Source: Rhopalosiphum padi (lineage: Eukaryota > Arthropoda > Insecta > Hemiptera > Aphididae). Taken from it: a stretch of 64,000 nt of DNA. Below the pieces are notes generated by a model. It had not been told where the DNA came from. It ran no database searches and worked only from the letters and a program-made list of their open reading frames with translations. How positions within the stretch are numbered: the stretch's first letter is position 1; the number at the start of each line of letters is the position of its first letter. This document shows, one piece after another, positions 40,741 through 53,940 of the stretch. Where the stretch lies: the NCBI RefSeq assembly GCF_020882245.1, contig NC_083600.1, positions 30,070,001-30,134,000 of the forward strand. The letters run 5' to 3'. The position numbers and the translations under genes are program-made.

Positions 40741-42218
40741 ACCACTGTAGTATACACATGCAGTTAGGCCAACTGGTAAGCATACGAACCGATAAATGGC
40801 AATATAATATAATAAATTAATAAGGCATTAGGAGGGTAACATTTATGCACTTCGATAATCGCGCGTACCTAACATTTACCCTGGTTTCACATATTATTCA
40901 GATTCAAATCGTTCTTTAAACGAAGTGCGTATGTTTAATTTACGAACAGTAACCATATATAATTATATTGTATATTAAATATTTTTTTGTACACAAAATG
41001 GATTATCGTTTTCATCCATGCCCCATATACTTTATGCATATTAGTTTTGTACACTTTATAACAGTAGTTTTTAAACTAAACACTGTGCTCCTCACAACAA
41101 TTTAAAATAAAATATGCATGTTAAACTAACTACTTAACGATTTTTTTTTTTGTTCAATATTTAATTTTTTAAACAAATATCGCAGGATACCTAGAGAATG
41201 CACACGGCACCCAGTTTCAAAACACTACTGCATGAAAAAAAAATCTTTTTTTATTTTTGTATAAAATGAGACTACTTTTCATGATTTTTATTATTATTTT
41301 TATTTTATTGCTTACTAATCATTTTTAGAACCATAAGACTCATGTTTAAGAAAGTAATATAACAATATTAGGTATTGAATATAATATAATAATCAAAATA
41401 GGTTTATTATATAAAAAAAATCACTCAACACCAGAAATTAGAGTAAAATTGAATAAATTATAAGAAGAACAACAATAATAATAATCAAATTAAATCCATA
41501 AACGTTTTTTTCTTAATCATTAGTTGAGGCAAGTGAATCAATATTTTTTCTATTATTTAGCATATTAATTAAGTAGTGTAAAATCATTCAATCTATTTTA
41601 ACTTAAAGAATTTCTCAAATATATTTTGACACACTTCACATTAATGAAGTTTCTTTCACTTGAAACTGTTGTCACATTTAAAATTAAGTATCTTCTTATA
41701 TTTTTAATAATTTTTTAACATTAGGATTAGGAAATATATTTTCAAGATAACATTTTAGTGCATTCTAGAGAATTAGCTGCTGCTACCTTTTCTCTTTTCC
41801 ACTTAATTTGTAGTAAAAGGTACTTAACCCAGATATTCCTTTTAATATGAATATATGATGTATATATAATTTCATTTAAATCCTCTTTTTAAAACCATAA
41901 TATATTATCAAATATACTATACCATTGTATTTGTATACTTTAATAAGTAACAAGCAAGGGAGTGAAGTTAAAATGTCTGAATTACATTTAAACTGTTTAT
42001 TAAAAGAATATTGTGCATCATATAAATGTGGTATATGTATAAACAAACGGAATCTCTGTTGTAGTTATTATATTTTATGTTACCTACGAACGCGGATGAG
42101 GTGATAATTTACTTATTATTTATTATAGTTTTTCCTGATATTGTTATTATAATTTTAGTTTATGTTATAGTTATTATTACAATAAAAATAGCAATATAAT
42201 GAATAATTAAAAACAAAA

Positions 42219-42526
42219 ATGTCGAATAGGTGGGAAGTGCACGTGCTCGGCGTTTCCTACTGCCTCCCCCTAGCTACAGTACTATAACAATATTATATTG
42301 TACGTGTAACTATATATTATATATTATTATTCTGTTACTTTCTGCGTTTCTCGAAACAATGTTGAGCAGTGAGCACCCATTACGTCGGGCATCATATGAC
42401 GTATATTATACGTTTACCAGCTACCCCCCGCCGCCGCCGCCAGTTTACTGCAAGCCTGTTCTAGATATCTTGCGATAAAACACCGACAAACGAAGACATT
42501 GAATCCTTGCACGCGTATTATAATAC
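42219..42526 (+). other. GC-richer patch ending in a strong donor; possible non-coding exon
   Basis: This patch is clearly richer in G+C than its surroundings and ends at AATAC|GTAAGTATAG (GT at 42527), a near-perfect plus-strand donor. It contains an ATG at 42219 in good context (ACAAAAATG) that opens a 22-residue frame beginning MSNRWEVHVLGVSYC, and a CCG/CCGCC tract near 42425. The next acceptor to the right that I rate as good is at 43244, giving a 718-base intron. The frames do not join as coding sequence, so a 5' UTR or a spliced non-coding RNA fits better. Confidence 0.25.
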
Positions 42527-42568
42527 GTAAGTATAGATATTTTATTCTCATGCAACGAGTAGAGAGCA

Positions 42569-42784
42569 ATGTGTAACCCAAACGAGACAGTATCCACTAT
42601 CGCGGGTTTAATGAAATCGAGCGGGTCGGATAATGGACGATTTATGATACGTATAATGACTGCCGTTCGGCCGTGGAGTTTGCGTGCGTATTTATCACGC
42701 AGATATAGAATTACTACGAAGATACGAGTACGTTATATTTTAATCCGACAGACGGTTTTGAACACGGTAAAAACGATACGTTAA
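42569..42784 (+). other. unassigned open frame in GC-richer DNA
   Basis: An ATG-started 71-residue frame begins MCNPNETVSTIAGLMKSSGS and becomes Arg-rich. Base composition is more balanced than in the neighbouring DNA and CpG is frequent. It has no recognisable domain, and no acceptor, donor or polyadenylation signal was found that fits it. It lies just after the 42527 donor, inside the putative intron. It may be regulatory or UTR-like sequence rather than a protein. Confidence 0.15.
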
Positions 42785-43244
42785 TTGATTTATTACGTGG
42801 GAAAATAATTTTGCGCTAACCGTCGTACGTCAGCTGCAATTGTGTAAAATATTAAAACATACCAATTATAAGTGTTCGTCATAGTAATATTTAGGTACAA
42901 TACGGACGGCCAAAATAATAATCGCACCTAGGAAAATAAATAAATAATCTGATAAATGGTAACATAATCCCTAAATGGTACAGCAAAGCAATGTTCTGTC
43001 ATTATTTTCCAGAATTCTTCTACAAAAATAACGGACTGTAAATACGCGCGTGCGTGATATTTTGTGGGAATCTGACTTTTACTGAATTACTGTACAGTCC
43101 TATACAAAATCATGATCTACTTTAACATCTTGTGTTAATTGCATTTGATGGATATGGAAAAATTTATATTTTTGAATTTATTTGTCATAAAAGTTTGTTT
43201 TAATTATTATAATATTATTTTGTTTTATTAACATAATATTTTAG

Positions 43245-43343
43245 TCAATCAAGTATCTGAATGACTCAACTCAACTAGAAGACGAGAGGAAATTGGCAAT
43301 ATTAGCCAGTAAGTTTATAAGAATGTGGTCAGAAAACGAATAA
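43245..43343 (+). CDS. candidate coding exon, plus strand
   Basis: The intron end AACATAATATTTTAG is a strong acceptor. From 43245 the frame stays open for 32 codons: it starts SIKYLNDSTQLEDERKLAIL and ends SKFIRMWSENE before a TAA at 43341. The central part is charged and helix-like, unlike translated AT noise. There is also a GTAAGTTT donor at 43309, so the alternatives are a 64-base internal exon (43245-43308) or a terminal exon to 43343. A plus-strand donor at 42527 in the GC-richer patch upstream could feed it, but in the open phase that upstream exon has an in-frame stop near its end, so a coding join is not supported. I do not recognise the protein. Confidence 0.35.
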   Translation, partial: SIKYLNDSTQLEDERKLAILASKFIRMWSENE

Positions 43344-46300
43344 TACATTATGCGAAAAGGAATACAATCATTTTATGAAGATTACTATTTTATTCAGTTA
43401 TTTTTTAAAATATTTTATTTAATATAATTTTTAAAGATATACTTTATTTGTCCATAGGTACCTGTGTAAATATTTAAGACATACTAGTTTTTATTTATAC
43501 TTATAAGAGTTCTAAATATAGTTAACGTAACATACAACTTAATAAAATACTAAAAAATAATATTAAACAAATTTACATTATAATATGTATTTTAAATTAT
43601 GATATTATTACGTTGATTTCATTTTTAACGTCTTTAATTCAATAGAATATTAGTTTTAATTATGTTGTAATATTTCTTATTTCAAAGTCCTCAAAGCATT
43701 ATATAGTCAGGTATAAACATCAGCCATATAAACCAAACACGCATTTATTAAACTTAATCAATTACTAAATTTAGTTTTTACTATTTTTAATAATATTATT
43801 TATTACATGATACTATTTTTTAAACTAATTTGCTCATAAATACAGATGATAAACTAAGCTTAGCTTATAAGTTCATTATATAAGTTACGTAATAAAAAGT
43901 TGGTTATTTTTTTAACAAATTTAAGTTATAAATATAATTTATCTTCTATATCATTACTATTTTGTTGTAAAACAATAATAATTAATTCTCAAGTGCTATT
44001 CAAATTAAATTTTCATAATACTTATTACCTTCTGTTTAAAGATCTATTTTGTTTTATTTAATGGTGTGATACATTGAAGTGATTTTATAAATTAGTTATT
44101 TGTTCATAATGGCTGAAAATAGATAAAATGTGTCGTCACTAGTTACTATTTCAATCTTTATTGTGAAAAAAGGGAGTCATAAAAGTGTAAGTATTTTGTA
44201 AGAAAGAAAGATATACTTAACAGTTAACATATTAACAGAGCTTGACGAAATAGGTCATTACACGTGATTGGGATTCGTGATACAATTTATACAATACATA
44301 GCTCATGTACGAAATCAGAAAAAAATACTATTATAAATCATCTTCACACTTTCACAGAATAAAGATAATTAAGTTGTTCAATGAACACTGAACATTCAAC
44401 CTAATAAATTTTAGATAGAAATAATATTTGTTTTAATTGATGTAATTTATACCAATTAATAATTTCTGATTCAATACATATATGTATATTGTAAATATAT
44501 TCAAAAATGGTTGTTGATTGTTCACATAATAATGTGTATTTTAGTACCTTCAACTACAACTATGTATATTATCAAACCCTGAGTGTTTATTAACAAAAAA
44601 AAAAAAAAAAAAATTACAACCAATTGATCAATATTTAACACAATTTAGTATCATGGTTTAAAAATGTATTAGTTATAACTTAAAATACGTGTTTATAACT
44701 ATTTTAATTTGTTTTATGAGTATAATTTTAATAATTATGATGTATTTTGATAGAACCAAAACAAGTTTTTAATATAAAATAAAAGCTATTCTAAGAAACT
44801 TAAAAGTTGTAATATTCAATTTTATAACATGTTACAACTAAATTTTGTATACATTGTTATATACGTATAAAAACTAAAATAATTTTAGAAACAATCTCTG
44901 ATAAGTCGAGTTTAAAATTAAAATTATTAAAAAAATAACATAAATAACCAAGCATATTGAAACATTTAACTTTTTTTTTTATCTTGGCATCGAGTTCAAT
45001 TAAAAAAAAAAAAAAATCATAATGTTTAATTATTTTTGAGAATTGACATTCTCTCCATAAAAATTAACACGATAAACTTAACGAATATTGCTTAATAATA
45101 CGTTGCAAGTAATTTTGGTCAAATCACGCTTAGTAATTAGATTTTACTAATTAACCTGACGCTGTGTTTTAATTAGATAACTGATATTGACCTTTAAATA
45201 TGATACAGGCATCTGTATGTATCCCAAACTGCAATTAGCTTATATTATGATACGTAATTATTTATTCTAGTGGTAGCTCGTGCTTTATTATACATACTAT
45301 TATTATTCTTAATATATACATATTATTAATTATTATTTAGTACAATCATTTTTCATTAAAACATATTATGTTATGTAATATTTAACATTAATATTATTCG
45401 TTTCATTGTATATACTATTATTTTGTACACCACCCTAATTCTAATAAGTAATTACAAAATAAGTCGCTACTGATATATTGAGAAAAATCGTACCACATGA
45501 GTGTTAGCAACTAAGTTTTAGCCGATTGACAAGATTCTCATATTTATACATATCTCATACATATCTTTCTGTTAATTAGATATTAGGGTTAATTAAAGTT
45601 GCGGACAGAAATAAATATATTTTATAGAATATAATAAGATTAAAATAATAACGTATTAAAAACCTTGCTACAATAAATAAATCAAACCATTATTTATACT
45701 ATTAATGACCAAAACAAACGTTTTTTGTCTTAATGTTGACATATTTAAAAAACAAATTAATATAATATTTAGTACTAGATACAACATACAATATATTATG
45801 TATGTGCTTTATTATGCGATGAACAAAAACAGCCATGTAGCTAAAAAATTGGTTTAGCAAGCATCTAAGAACCCCAGGGAAAAATATGTTTACATCATGC
45901 TAGATGTTTTTATTACATAATAGTTTTAGTTTTTTTATTCTAATAAATATTATAATTTTATTGACTTCATAATTACACTAAAAACATTATTATTAAAACG
46001 TCCACTGGGTACAACTAAAAAGTAGAAAAATCAAGTCATGCGATTGAATACATTAATTACCAATATTATAATTACGTAACAATGTGAATTTAATGGCAAG
46101 TAAGTACCTCACATTTTTTTATTATCTGTATGAAATTATAATATAATTTTTAAGTATAGTGAAAATAAAATAAAATTTATAAAAATTATCGAAAAAAAAG
46201 TGTTGACCGAAAGCTTGTGACAATTAAAAATAACAGTTTTGCATGCACTCTTTAAGTAGTATAAAAAACGTGAACAATTTGAAACAGGACTCTTAAAAAT

Positions 46301-46865
46301 CCTATAATTCAAAATTTGAATTAATTTTGTATTATATACATGGAGATGAGCTTTTTTGGTGAATTTCATCATTGGAGATTTTCACTGTATATATTTATAC
46401 TCGTACAGTAGAAAGCGCTAGTAAGAATATTATTATACTATAGATGTCATTACAATTAAATTATATTTGCAAAAAGTCTGTTCTCTAGCATTTGTATTTA
46501 TATCGCAGCAAATATTATACGTATAAAATGTTTACATGACTTATGTACAAATAATAAGTATAGATATAACTTAAAACATTTGATTCCATTTTGTACTTAT
46601 ATTTATTAAATTTAGTAAACATTTAAGTATTTGTTCAAGGCTTAATAAGATGTTTATTATCAGTTCGGTTATACGCACGAGTATAATCTTTCAATATTGT
46701 TATTAAAATATTAATGATATTCATTATAATTGTTTCAGATTTAGTAACAATATTATTATCTTCAAATCGTATAACTATTTTAACATCAATATAATTTTCA
46801 TTAAATGAGTAATATAGATGGTTTTCGATTGAATAAATAGTATTATAATAATTGTGTTAAGAGGC
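43344..46865. other. AT-rich non-coding stretch
   Basis: Poly(A) and poly(T) runs and AT-rich DNA. I see no gene. AATAAA at about 43542 could serve the 43245 exon if that exon is terminal. Confidence 0.5.
44595..44613 (+). repeat. poly(A) tract
   Basis: A run of 19 A. No retroposed gene was recognised to its left. A similar run lies at 63911-63930. Confidence 0.8.
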
Positions 46866-47175
46866 AGCCACATTCGTATGTGTTGTCTCCGTCTTACAAA
46901 CATAGCAAATTTTCATTCTGCAGAACCAAGTTTGTGTAAATAGTTTGAATATTATATTGAAATGACCTATTTCAAAATTAAAGGTAAGAACACACACATA
47001 TTATCTTGCTACAAAATTAAAATATCGATATGCTTAATCACTGTTCTTATCTTTAAGTTTGAAAATAGGTAATTTTAATCTAATATTTATGCTAAATACA
47101 CAAAATTGGTTCTACTGCACGAAAATTTTTCATTTACGTTTGTATGACGAAGACAACACATATAAGTGAATGATA
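46866..47175. mobile_element. fold-back (near-palindromic) MITE-like element
   Basis: The left arm (about 46869-47002) and the reverse complement of the right arm (about 47042-47175) align nearly end to end. Matching blocks are TGTGTTGTCT.CGTC.TACAAAC at the tips, then TTTC.T.CTGCAG.A.AACCAA, then GACCTATTTCAAA against TTACCTATTTTCAAA, and AGATAAGAACA against AGGTAAGAACA. The arms are about 130 bases and the spacer about 40. There is no coding capacity. The tips share TTGTCTCCGTCTTA exactly with the element at 29836-30176, so both belong to one family. No clean target duplication was seen. If transcribed, it would fold into a long imperfect hairpin. Confidence 0.7.
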
Positions 47176-47734
47176 GGATACAATTTATCCACTGATATTT
47201 CAGTTTTTGATTAACTCCATTAAGGAATACGCTTGAATTCAAAATTTTACATAGTTCATTAAAATGCTACCATTAAGCAATAAACAGGTATTCTATTAAA
47301 TGTAATTTTGACTTTAATTTAAATATGCTGACAGTTGTCAAATTTCGATGTGATATTTTTTATGATAAATAATAAAATTCATAAAAAATACAAGTTAATC
47401 AATTTAATTACTAAGAGAAACTCGAACAAGTATGTCTTTTTCTCAAATACGGATCACAAACGACCACAATAATAATCACCATAATAGTCATATCTTATAT
47501 ATTTACCTACTATTGTTCAATGTTATCGAATATATAATTATAAAACATTTTAAATATTTAGTTTATTACGCAGGATTAAAATATTTAAACCTGATTTTTC
47601 ACTTGAAATGAAAATGAAAAATACCAATATATGATATTGTACATTTAAAAATAACGATATTATTTGTTGTTTGATGAGTAACGTCAAAAAACATTAACAC
47701 ATTTCGATAATGTAATGTATTATTTTCAGACTAA

Positions 47735-47999
47735 ATGTCGGAATTCATTTACTTCGTTCATAATACATTTCTTGCGAGCCCCTTAACTATACTCCTGTGG
47801 CTGATAAACTGAATTTAACGTCTTTGGCCGAGAGTATAGGCGTGTTGCAGCTATATATTTTGTATATATTTTGTGAGAGGTCTCCTGAGTAATAAAGTTG
47901 ATTCGTCCTTCATCTTTGTTTCCCTGCTCTGTTTTAAGGGTCCTCAGTGCACATCCAGGAGCTAGGATTGCTGTCCTCTTTTCAATTCCTCGTGTTACC
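47735..47999 (+). mobile_element. possible solo LTR
   Basis: A 265-base block that is GC-richer than its flanks sits between two ACTAA copies (47730-47734 and 48000-48004), a plausible 5-base target duplication. Inside, in LTR order on the plus strand, are a TATA-like TATATATTTT near 47851 and AATAAA at 47891-47896, followed by a CT-rich stretch. The ends (ATGTCGG..GTTACC) are not a clean TG..CA. No internal retrotransposon genes flank it. The 72-residue minus-strand open frame over 47783-48001 is a likely by-product; an exon is the alternative. Confidence 0.3.
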
Positions 48000-48004
48000 A
48001 CTAA

Positions 48005-51000
48005 TTACATGTGTAATGAACCTATTAAGCGGCTAATATCTCGCGCTTATAACGACTATTCGTGAATCATTGTAATTGGTATATATATTATTTATATTCA
48101 TTTATTGTAAACTTGTATTTAATATGATTTTCTTTGTTTTAATTAAAATATTATAATCCAAATATATGTATTGTAAACAAGGGCCTGTAAATTTGTTAAA
48201 ATAAAATAATAATATAATCGCATCCAATGGGGAGTATAGCTGTTTGAAATTTCAACGGTTTTATCATTCTCCGTCGACCACATTTTCGAAGGAATTCAAA
48301 CCGAATGGCATAAAAGCATTAGTATGTACCATGTTGATTATTGCCTTCGTTGATCCATGAAGTCATTGGAATGCGATGTCGTTCATTGCGCGAGAGACGC
48401 TTTCAATAATATATTATCATCAATACTTTCTATGTACATAATTGATTTGTTATAATGGATCCAATCCGTTATTTGTTTTTGAGGTATATTCAATATTTTG
48501 AGATTATTCGACTACTATTAATATAATGCATTTGGTTCGAATGAAAACTTGGAAAACAAAAGTTTTATTGTTTGTTATTATCAATATTGAAAAAACTGAT
48601 TTTGAATCTATAAAGTCAGATAAATGCATTGCATTTCTCAAGTTTAAAATTGTTAAAGTTGAGCTTATTGTTTTATAAACACTGTCGATATATCACTACC
48701 CTTAGTTTAAAATTAATAAATTTCTTTGTTGTATACTTTTAGCCATTGGTGTAAAATTATTTCTTGTAAGTTGCTGATATGAGTACCAGAAATAAATAGT
48801 TTTGTATATTTTAACTGAAAAATATAAGCACAAAAACAACTGGTATCTGACATTTACCATACATACGTATACATTAGTAACATTTTTGTGTATATTTTGA
48901 AGTTTATTTTAAATTGATATGCTTTTATATCTAATTTGGATAAAAATATTTACATAATTGTTTTATACGTTTAGAATCTATAGACGCTTAAAATGTTTAT
49001 TACTATAATTGAAAATAAATAAACATTATACTTAAACTATATTATGTGCTATTCAAGAAACACAGGTGCACAAGTACTTATAACAATAAAATACATTGTT
49101 TATTAAGAAGTACAAGTCAGTGACCATTTGTGGCTGCGCGAAGGCATAAATTCTTATTCTATTATTTGGCTTATGGACAAACAAGTTTTATTATTTTTAC
49201 TTTTGTGTACGTATTTGCACAAGTCTTTGGCGTTTTGACACCATATTGTACAATGTCTGTAAAACGCTTTAAATAACCCGTTTTAAATCAATGAACTAAA
49301 TTGGATTTTTTTTTTATATAGTATATATAGGGTATAATTATTGTATTAGAGTATTGATAATAGCGTTATATTAGAAAAATAGACAAGTATAAAAATCAAA
49401 TCATCGGTAAAAATATAATTATTTAAAATATCTGCAAATTATAGGGAGTTCAATTTTATTTTTATCTATGATCGAAAAATCAATTACTTTTTTTTTTATT
49501 TATGTCATAAAATATTTGTATAACACTTAAACGTATATAAAGTTACAAAGTTCCATATTTTACATTAGAAAGTTAAGAACCGTAAGGTAATTGTTTATAT
49601 TGTAATTTCTATTTAAGAAATAAAACAATAAAAATAAAATGTTATTATTGCGCATATCATCACCCATTGTTTATAATGAAAGTTGTATAATGTACGATAA
49701 AATTACGTGGTGTATTAAGAATTGTTCTTTAAATATGATATATCTACCTATCCTAATGTCGGAAAGTGTTAAATTTTCGGTACCTATCATGACTTGTAAG
49801 CCTCACAGAAAACACGATGTTAATAATATTACACAAAAATAGATCAAAACACAGTTTAATGGACTTTTCGTAAGTTGTTGGTTAATATATTATATAATTT
49901 CATAGTTAATAATAATTTTATTGAACAAAACCTCCGTATTTTTGAACGTGTGAAACACATTTACGTCGCTTTTATAACATCCCGAAGCTAATTGACGAAT
50001 TACTTTTATTTTCTTCAAATTATGACCACTTTATAATAATAATTATTAATAAAACCGCATTAGCCGTCAGAAAATAATAACACAATCATGAACTCGTTGC
50101 TGAAATTAAAATCTATAATGTAACGCAATACTATCGATTAACAATAGTTTCAGAAACCTTGTGTTAGCCAATGTATGCTGTAATAAGTGTAATCATTGTA
50201 CCAGTAAGTAAAATAAGTTAATTTTAAGTCTAAATGCTTTCCTGTGTTGACTTATTGTGAAAACTGGAAAACAAGGGAGCCCTGTTTATGAATAATATAT
50301 ATATGGCATACATATACTATTGTCATGTATAACGTATTGAACCACTATTACTTCGGTTGTGATAATAATATTATTAGAGTTAAATATTTGAGGGTTAAGT
50401 ATAAAAGTTGCATATAATTGTATTGATGTTTTTATTTTATAAAATATATTATATAAATTAAATTCTGAATGGAATGAAGAATGTATTGTTTTTATAATGA
50501 TGTGTAAACAATTTTGTGTCTGTCATAATCATTTGCCTTTTGGGGCCGTTAAAATGCTTTATTTTTCAACTTTTGGAGTGGTTCTGTTAGAAAAATGGAC
50601 TTTGGTTTTTCTAAGAGTAACCAAAAATCTTAAAATATAAACAATAGTTTTTTTTATAAATATTTTAAATTACATTTTTGTCGAAATTTATAGTTGAACA
50701 ATAAATTATGATACTATAGTTAAAAAAAAAGCATTATTTGAGAAGACTTAGAATTTTGACATAAATTATGAATTTTTCTATACGTAATGATATTAAAATG
50801 CAATGTTATTGGCAAAAATTAATTCAACCGTTTGTATTATACCTAAAGTAAAATAAATTATTTTAATAACAATATCAAAAAATGTATCATGAAATATTAT
50901 AATTAGTGATATTATGTATGAGTAGACTGACAGACCGTCTCCGTTCAGAATTTATTTTATCGTATAAAATGGTGTATAATTTAATTTAAATGTATAACAT

Positions 51001-53093
51001 ATATATATTGCAGTGATCCACTCTATAATTAGTGCACTACTGTACAATAAAATTGTATTCACTTGAACACCCTTCTTTTTTTTTATAAACCACGTAACTG
51101 TTAACTGAGAATGTATAATGAATTTAATATTATGTTGTATAATACAATATTGTTGTACCATATTGTAAATTTTAGAAAACATGTTATAATATAGTTAACT
51201 ATTGGGACTTACAGAAAATGTTTATTTTGTACTTAATTACATAACTTAGGTAATAACAGAAAAAAAATGTTTTACTTTGTAATTATTTTTATATTTTTAA
51301 AGGTTGACCATTATGAATTAGGCAATTTTCGAGCAGGCGCCATAGTATTAAAAAAATGTATTATTTAAACCAAATTCATATCTTAAAACATAAAAAATAA
51401 TCTTTGTAAAACTACTTTGACAATATTATACTTACACTACACTACACTTTTTTGTTATTTAAATAGAACTCCTATAAACAGCATTTTATTAAACTTCTAT
51501 AAACTGTCGCTGTTTAAAAATAACGGTAGCAATTTACTGTCATATTTATATTATGTTAACACATATTCTTATTTGACTCTAGGGTATAGATGAATGCTAT
51601 ATACTATATAGCTTGTCAGAATAAAAAAAACATAGTGATATATATATATATATATACAATGTTATTATAAAATGAAGATGATGTTTGTATGCTAATATTT
51701 ACAAATGAAATGGAGATGAATAACGTAAATAAAATGACGTAATTACAAAAACGCATGACAGTACTTAACCATGCGTGTATCCCACACTCGGAATATTTTA
51801 GTTTTTAATGGGTTTTTGTAAATAAACAGTTTAATTATAAGAACGATAAATAATAAAAAATATAATATGCATAATATATTTATTATATAAAAATGAAGCA
51901 TAGATTTTATCAAATATTTTTATAAATATCAGTCATGTGTACTGTGCAGTATTTACTATATATAATGTTTAGTTAAGGCAACACAACATATAGTGCAAAT
52001 ACATGCATTTTAAATTATCTGCAAACAAAAGTGCCTTTATTTTTTTGAAAATAAGAACAAATATACCTAATATTAATAAACACTAATGTTGTTAATGATC
52101 AACAAACATATTTTGATGACATAATACAAATTGGTTGGTACATCAACCAATATTATGCGTTCATTTAACAATGTTTTGTCTGGAATAACAAAAAATATAT
52201 TGTTTATTTAATAATAGCTCGATGAAAAGATATTTGTGTAAGTGTTATGTACAAAAAAAAAAACTTTATATCTGTGCAGCAAAATTAAATTAAGTAATTT
52301 AGTTTGAATATATATTGGGTAAATTAAAAAAAAATCAATCATATTTTTTTATACCATAAAGTTTTTTGGCCGAAACTTTATTGGAATATGAGTAATTAAT
52401 ATTCGATGAGTCTACAGGTGTATATAGGCATATCATAGATATTTGTATTAAAATAATTACTTGAAAATTTAAATTCAAACTTTAATAATTTTAACAAATA
52501 AGAGATGATTATTATTATAATTTTAGAAAATAAAAAATTTCATATAAAAAATATTGTGTAGTAATATAAAACATATTTTAATATATTAAGCATAATGTAC
52601 TTACATACATTGTATTGAATCATTTAACTTTTAATATTTCCCGAGTTTTGCAGCATAATATTAATATGCCATATAATAATTTGTAATATTTATTTAAACA
52701 ATAAAATAAAATAAATTATAAACTTGTTTTAATTTCTGTAACAAATTCAACCAAAGTGAACATTAATAATTTAATTTAATATAATGTAGTTCAATTAAAT
52801 TAAATTCTGTTTTGATGTCAAATCATATCGGTATTTTATATCAATTTATTATTTTATATCGATAAACATTGCATTGAAAAAATATATTATAATTTATATT
52901 AATTTATTATAAGTGGTTTTTATTATGTTTTGTATCCACATTATAAAATTATACATAATATTTAGTTTATTTAATACTTTGTATTTGTATAAAATATTAT
53001 AATTATCTTAATGGAAATATTTTTTATTTTTTATTTAATTACAATAAAAATAATCGCATTGATTAATATATATATATATAAGTTATAAGTATG
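48005..53093. other. AT-rich non-coding stretch
   Basis: A slightly GC-richer, unassigned segment lies at 48220-48410. Otherwise there is only AT-rich sequence, short (TA)n tracts and a small palindrome TTGGTTG..CAACCAA at 52131-52150. Confidence 0.5.
51639..51656 (+). repeat. (TA)n microsatellite
   Basis: About nine TA units in otherwise unremarkable AT-rich DNA. Confidence 0.8.
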
Positions 53094-53322
53094 TATAAAC
53101 AGGATGATTTAAAAAAGCATGCTCACTGCATTATTATTTATTTCTATAATAATGCAATTATTTAAAATGTGATGTTTTGATTATTAAATAAATTTAAAAG
53201 TTAAAGACCGTATTTAATAAATTAGTCAAATTTTTGAGATTTCATGTACAAATTAAGAAGTGTCCTGCGGAGATACAAACGTCTGTTTTTCAAATGAGGA
53301 CTGATGTTTTCTCAGTAAATTA
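53094..53322 (-). repeat. repeat family ending GAATCACCCTGTATA, copy 3 (minus)
   Basis: TATAAACAGGATGATTTAAAAAAGCATGCTCAC is the reverse complement of the family 3' end. Further right GGAGATACAAACGTCTGTTTTTCAAATGAGG is the reverse complement of the shared block TTTGAAAAACAG..GTTTGTATC. The copy therefore runs on the minus strand. Confidence 0.5.
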
Positions 53323-53710
53323 TTTAGTGGATTATTTTATAAAAATATTGACACATCAAAATCAATATTCCAATTAGTAGTTTTTGAATTATTTGACTTT
53401 GTGTACTAAGGATAATAGTTAATAAATCTATGATAATGGGTTTGAAATTATGGAGGCTATATTGCTATAATGAATTGGACATTTTAGTAATTTCAAATTT
53501 GTATTAATCTATCATCATTTACAGTTTGTAAAATATTATAACAACAAGTTCAATAACAAATGCAAGTTTCAATATTACAGAATAACCACATTTATAACTA
53601 CTATAATTATACTTTTTATATACATTTTAACAACCCAGAAATTATTCCTTTAAAATTTGAATTTGGTATACTAAAATTTTCAAAAAAATATATCTATATG
53701 TATAATAATT

Positions 53711-53940
53711 TATAGTAAAAAAGGGCGGGTTTTTATTTGAAAAACAAAAGTTTGTATCTCCGCAAGACGTTATTGTTTTAAGTATTTTATATATATATAC
53801 ATTAAAATCTCAATAACTTTGAAACATGGATTTGAAGTATATTAATATATTTAAAAATCAGAATTTGAATTAATTCATCAAAATAATTCAAAAAATATAA
53901 GTTTGATTTTTTAATAAATCATTTTTTATATTATACTAGT
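53711..53940 (+). repeat. repeat family ending GAATCACCCTGTATA, copy 4 (lacks 3' end)
   Basis: AAGGGCGGGTTTTTATTTGAAAAACAAAAGTTTGTATCTCCGCAAGACG matches the family 5' block, and AAAAATCAGAATTTGAATTAATTCATCAAAATAATTCA matches the interior. The GAATCACCCTGTATA end is missing. With copy 3 it forms an outward-facing pair about 390 bases apart. Confidence 0.5.
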
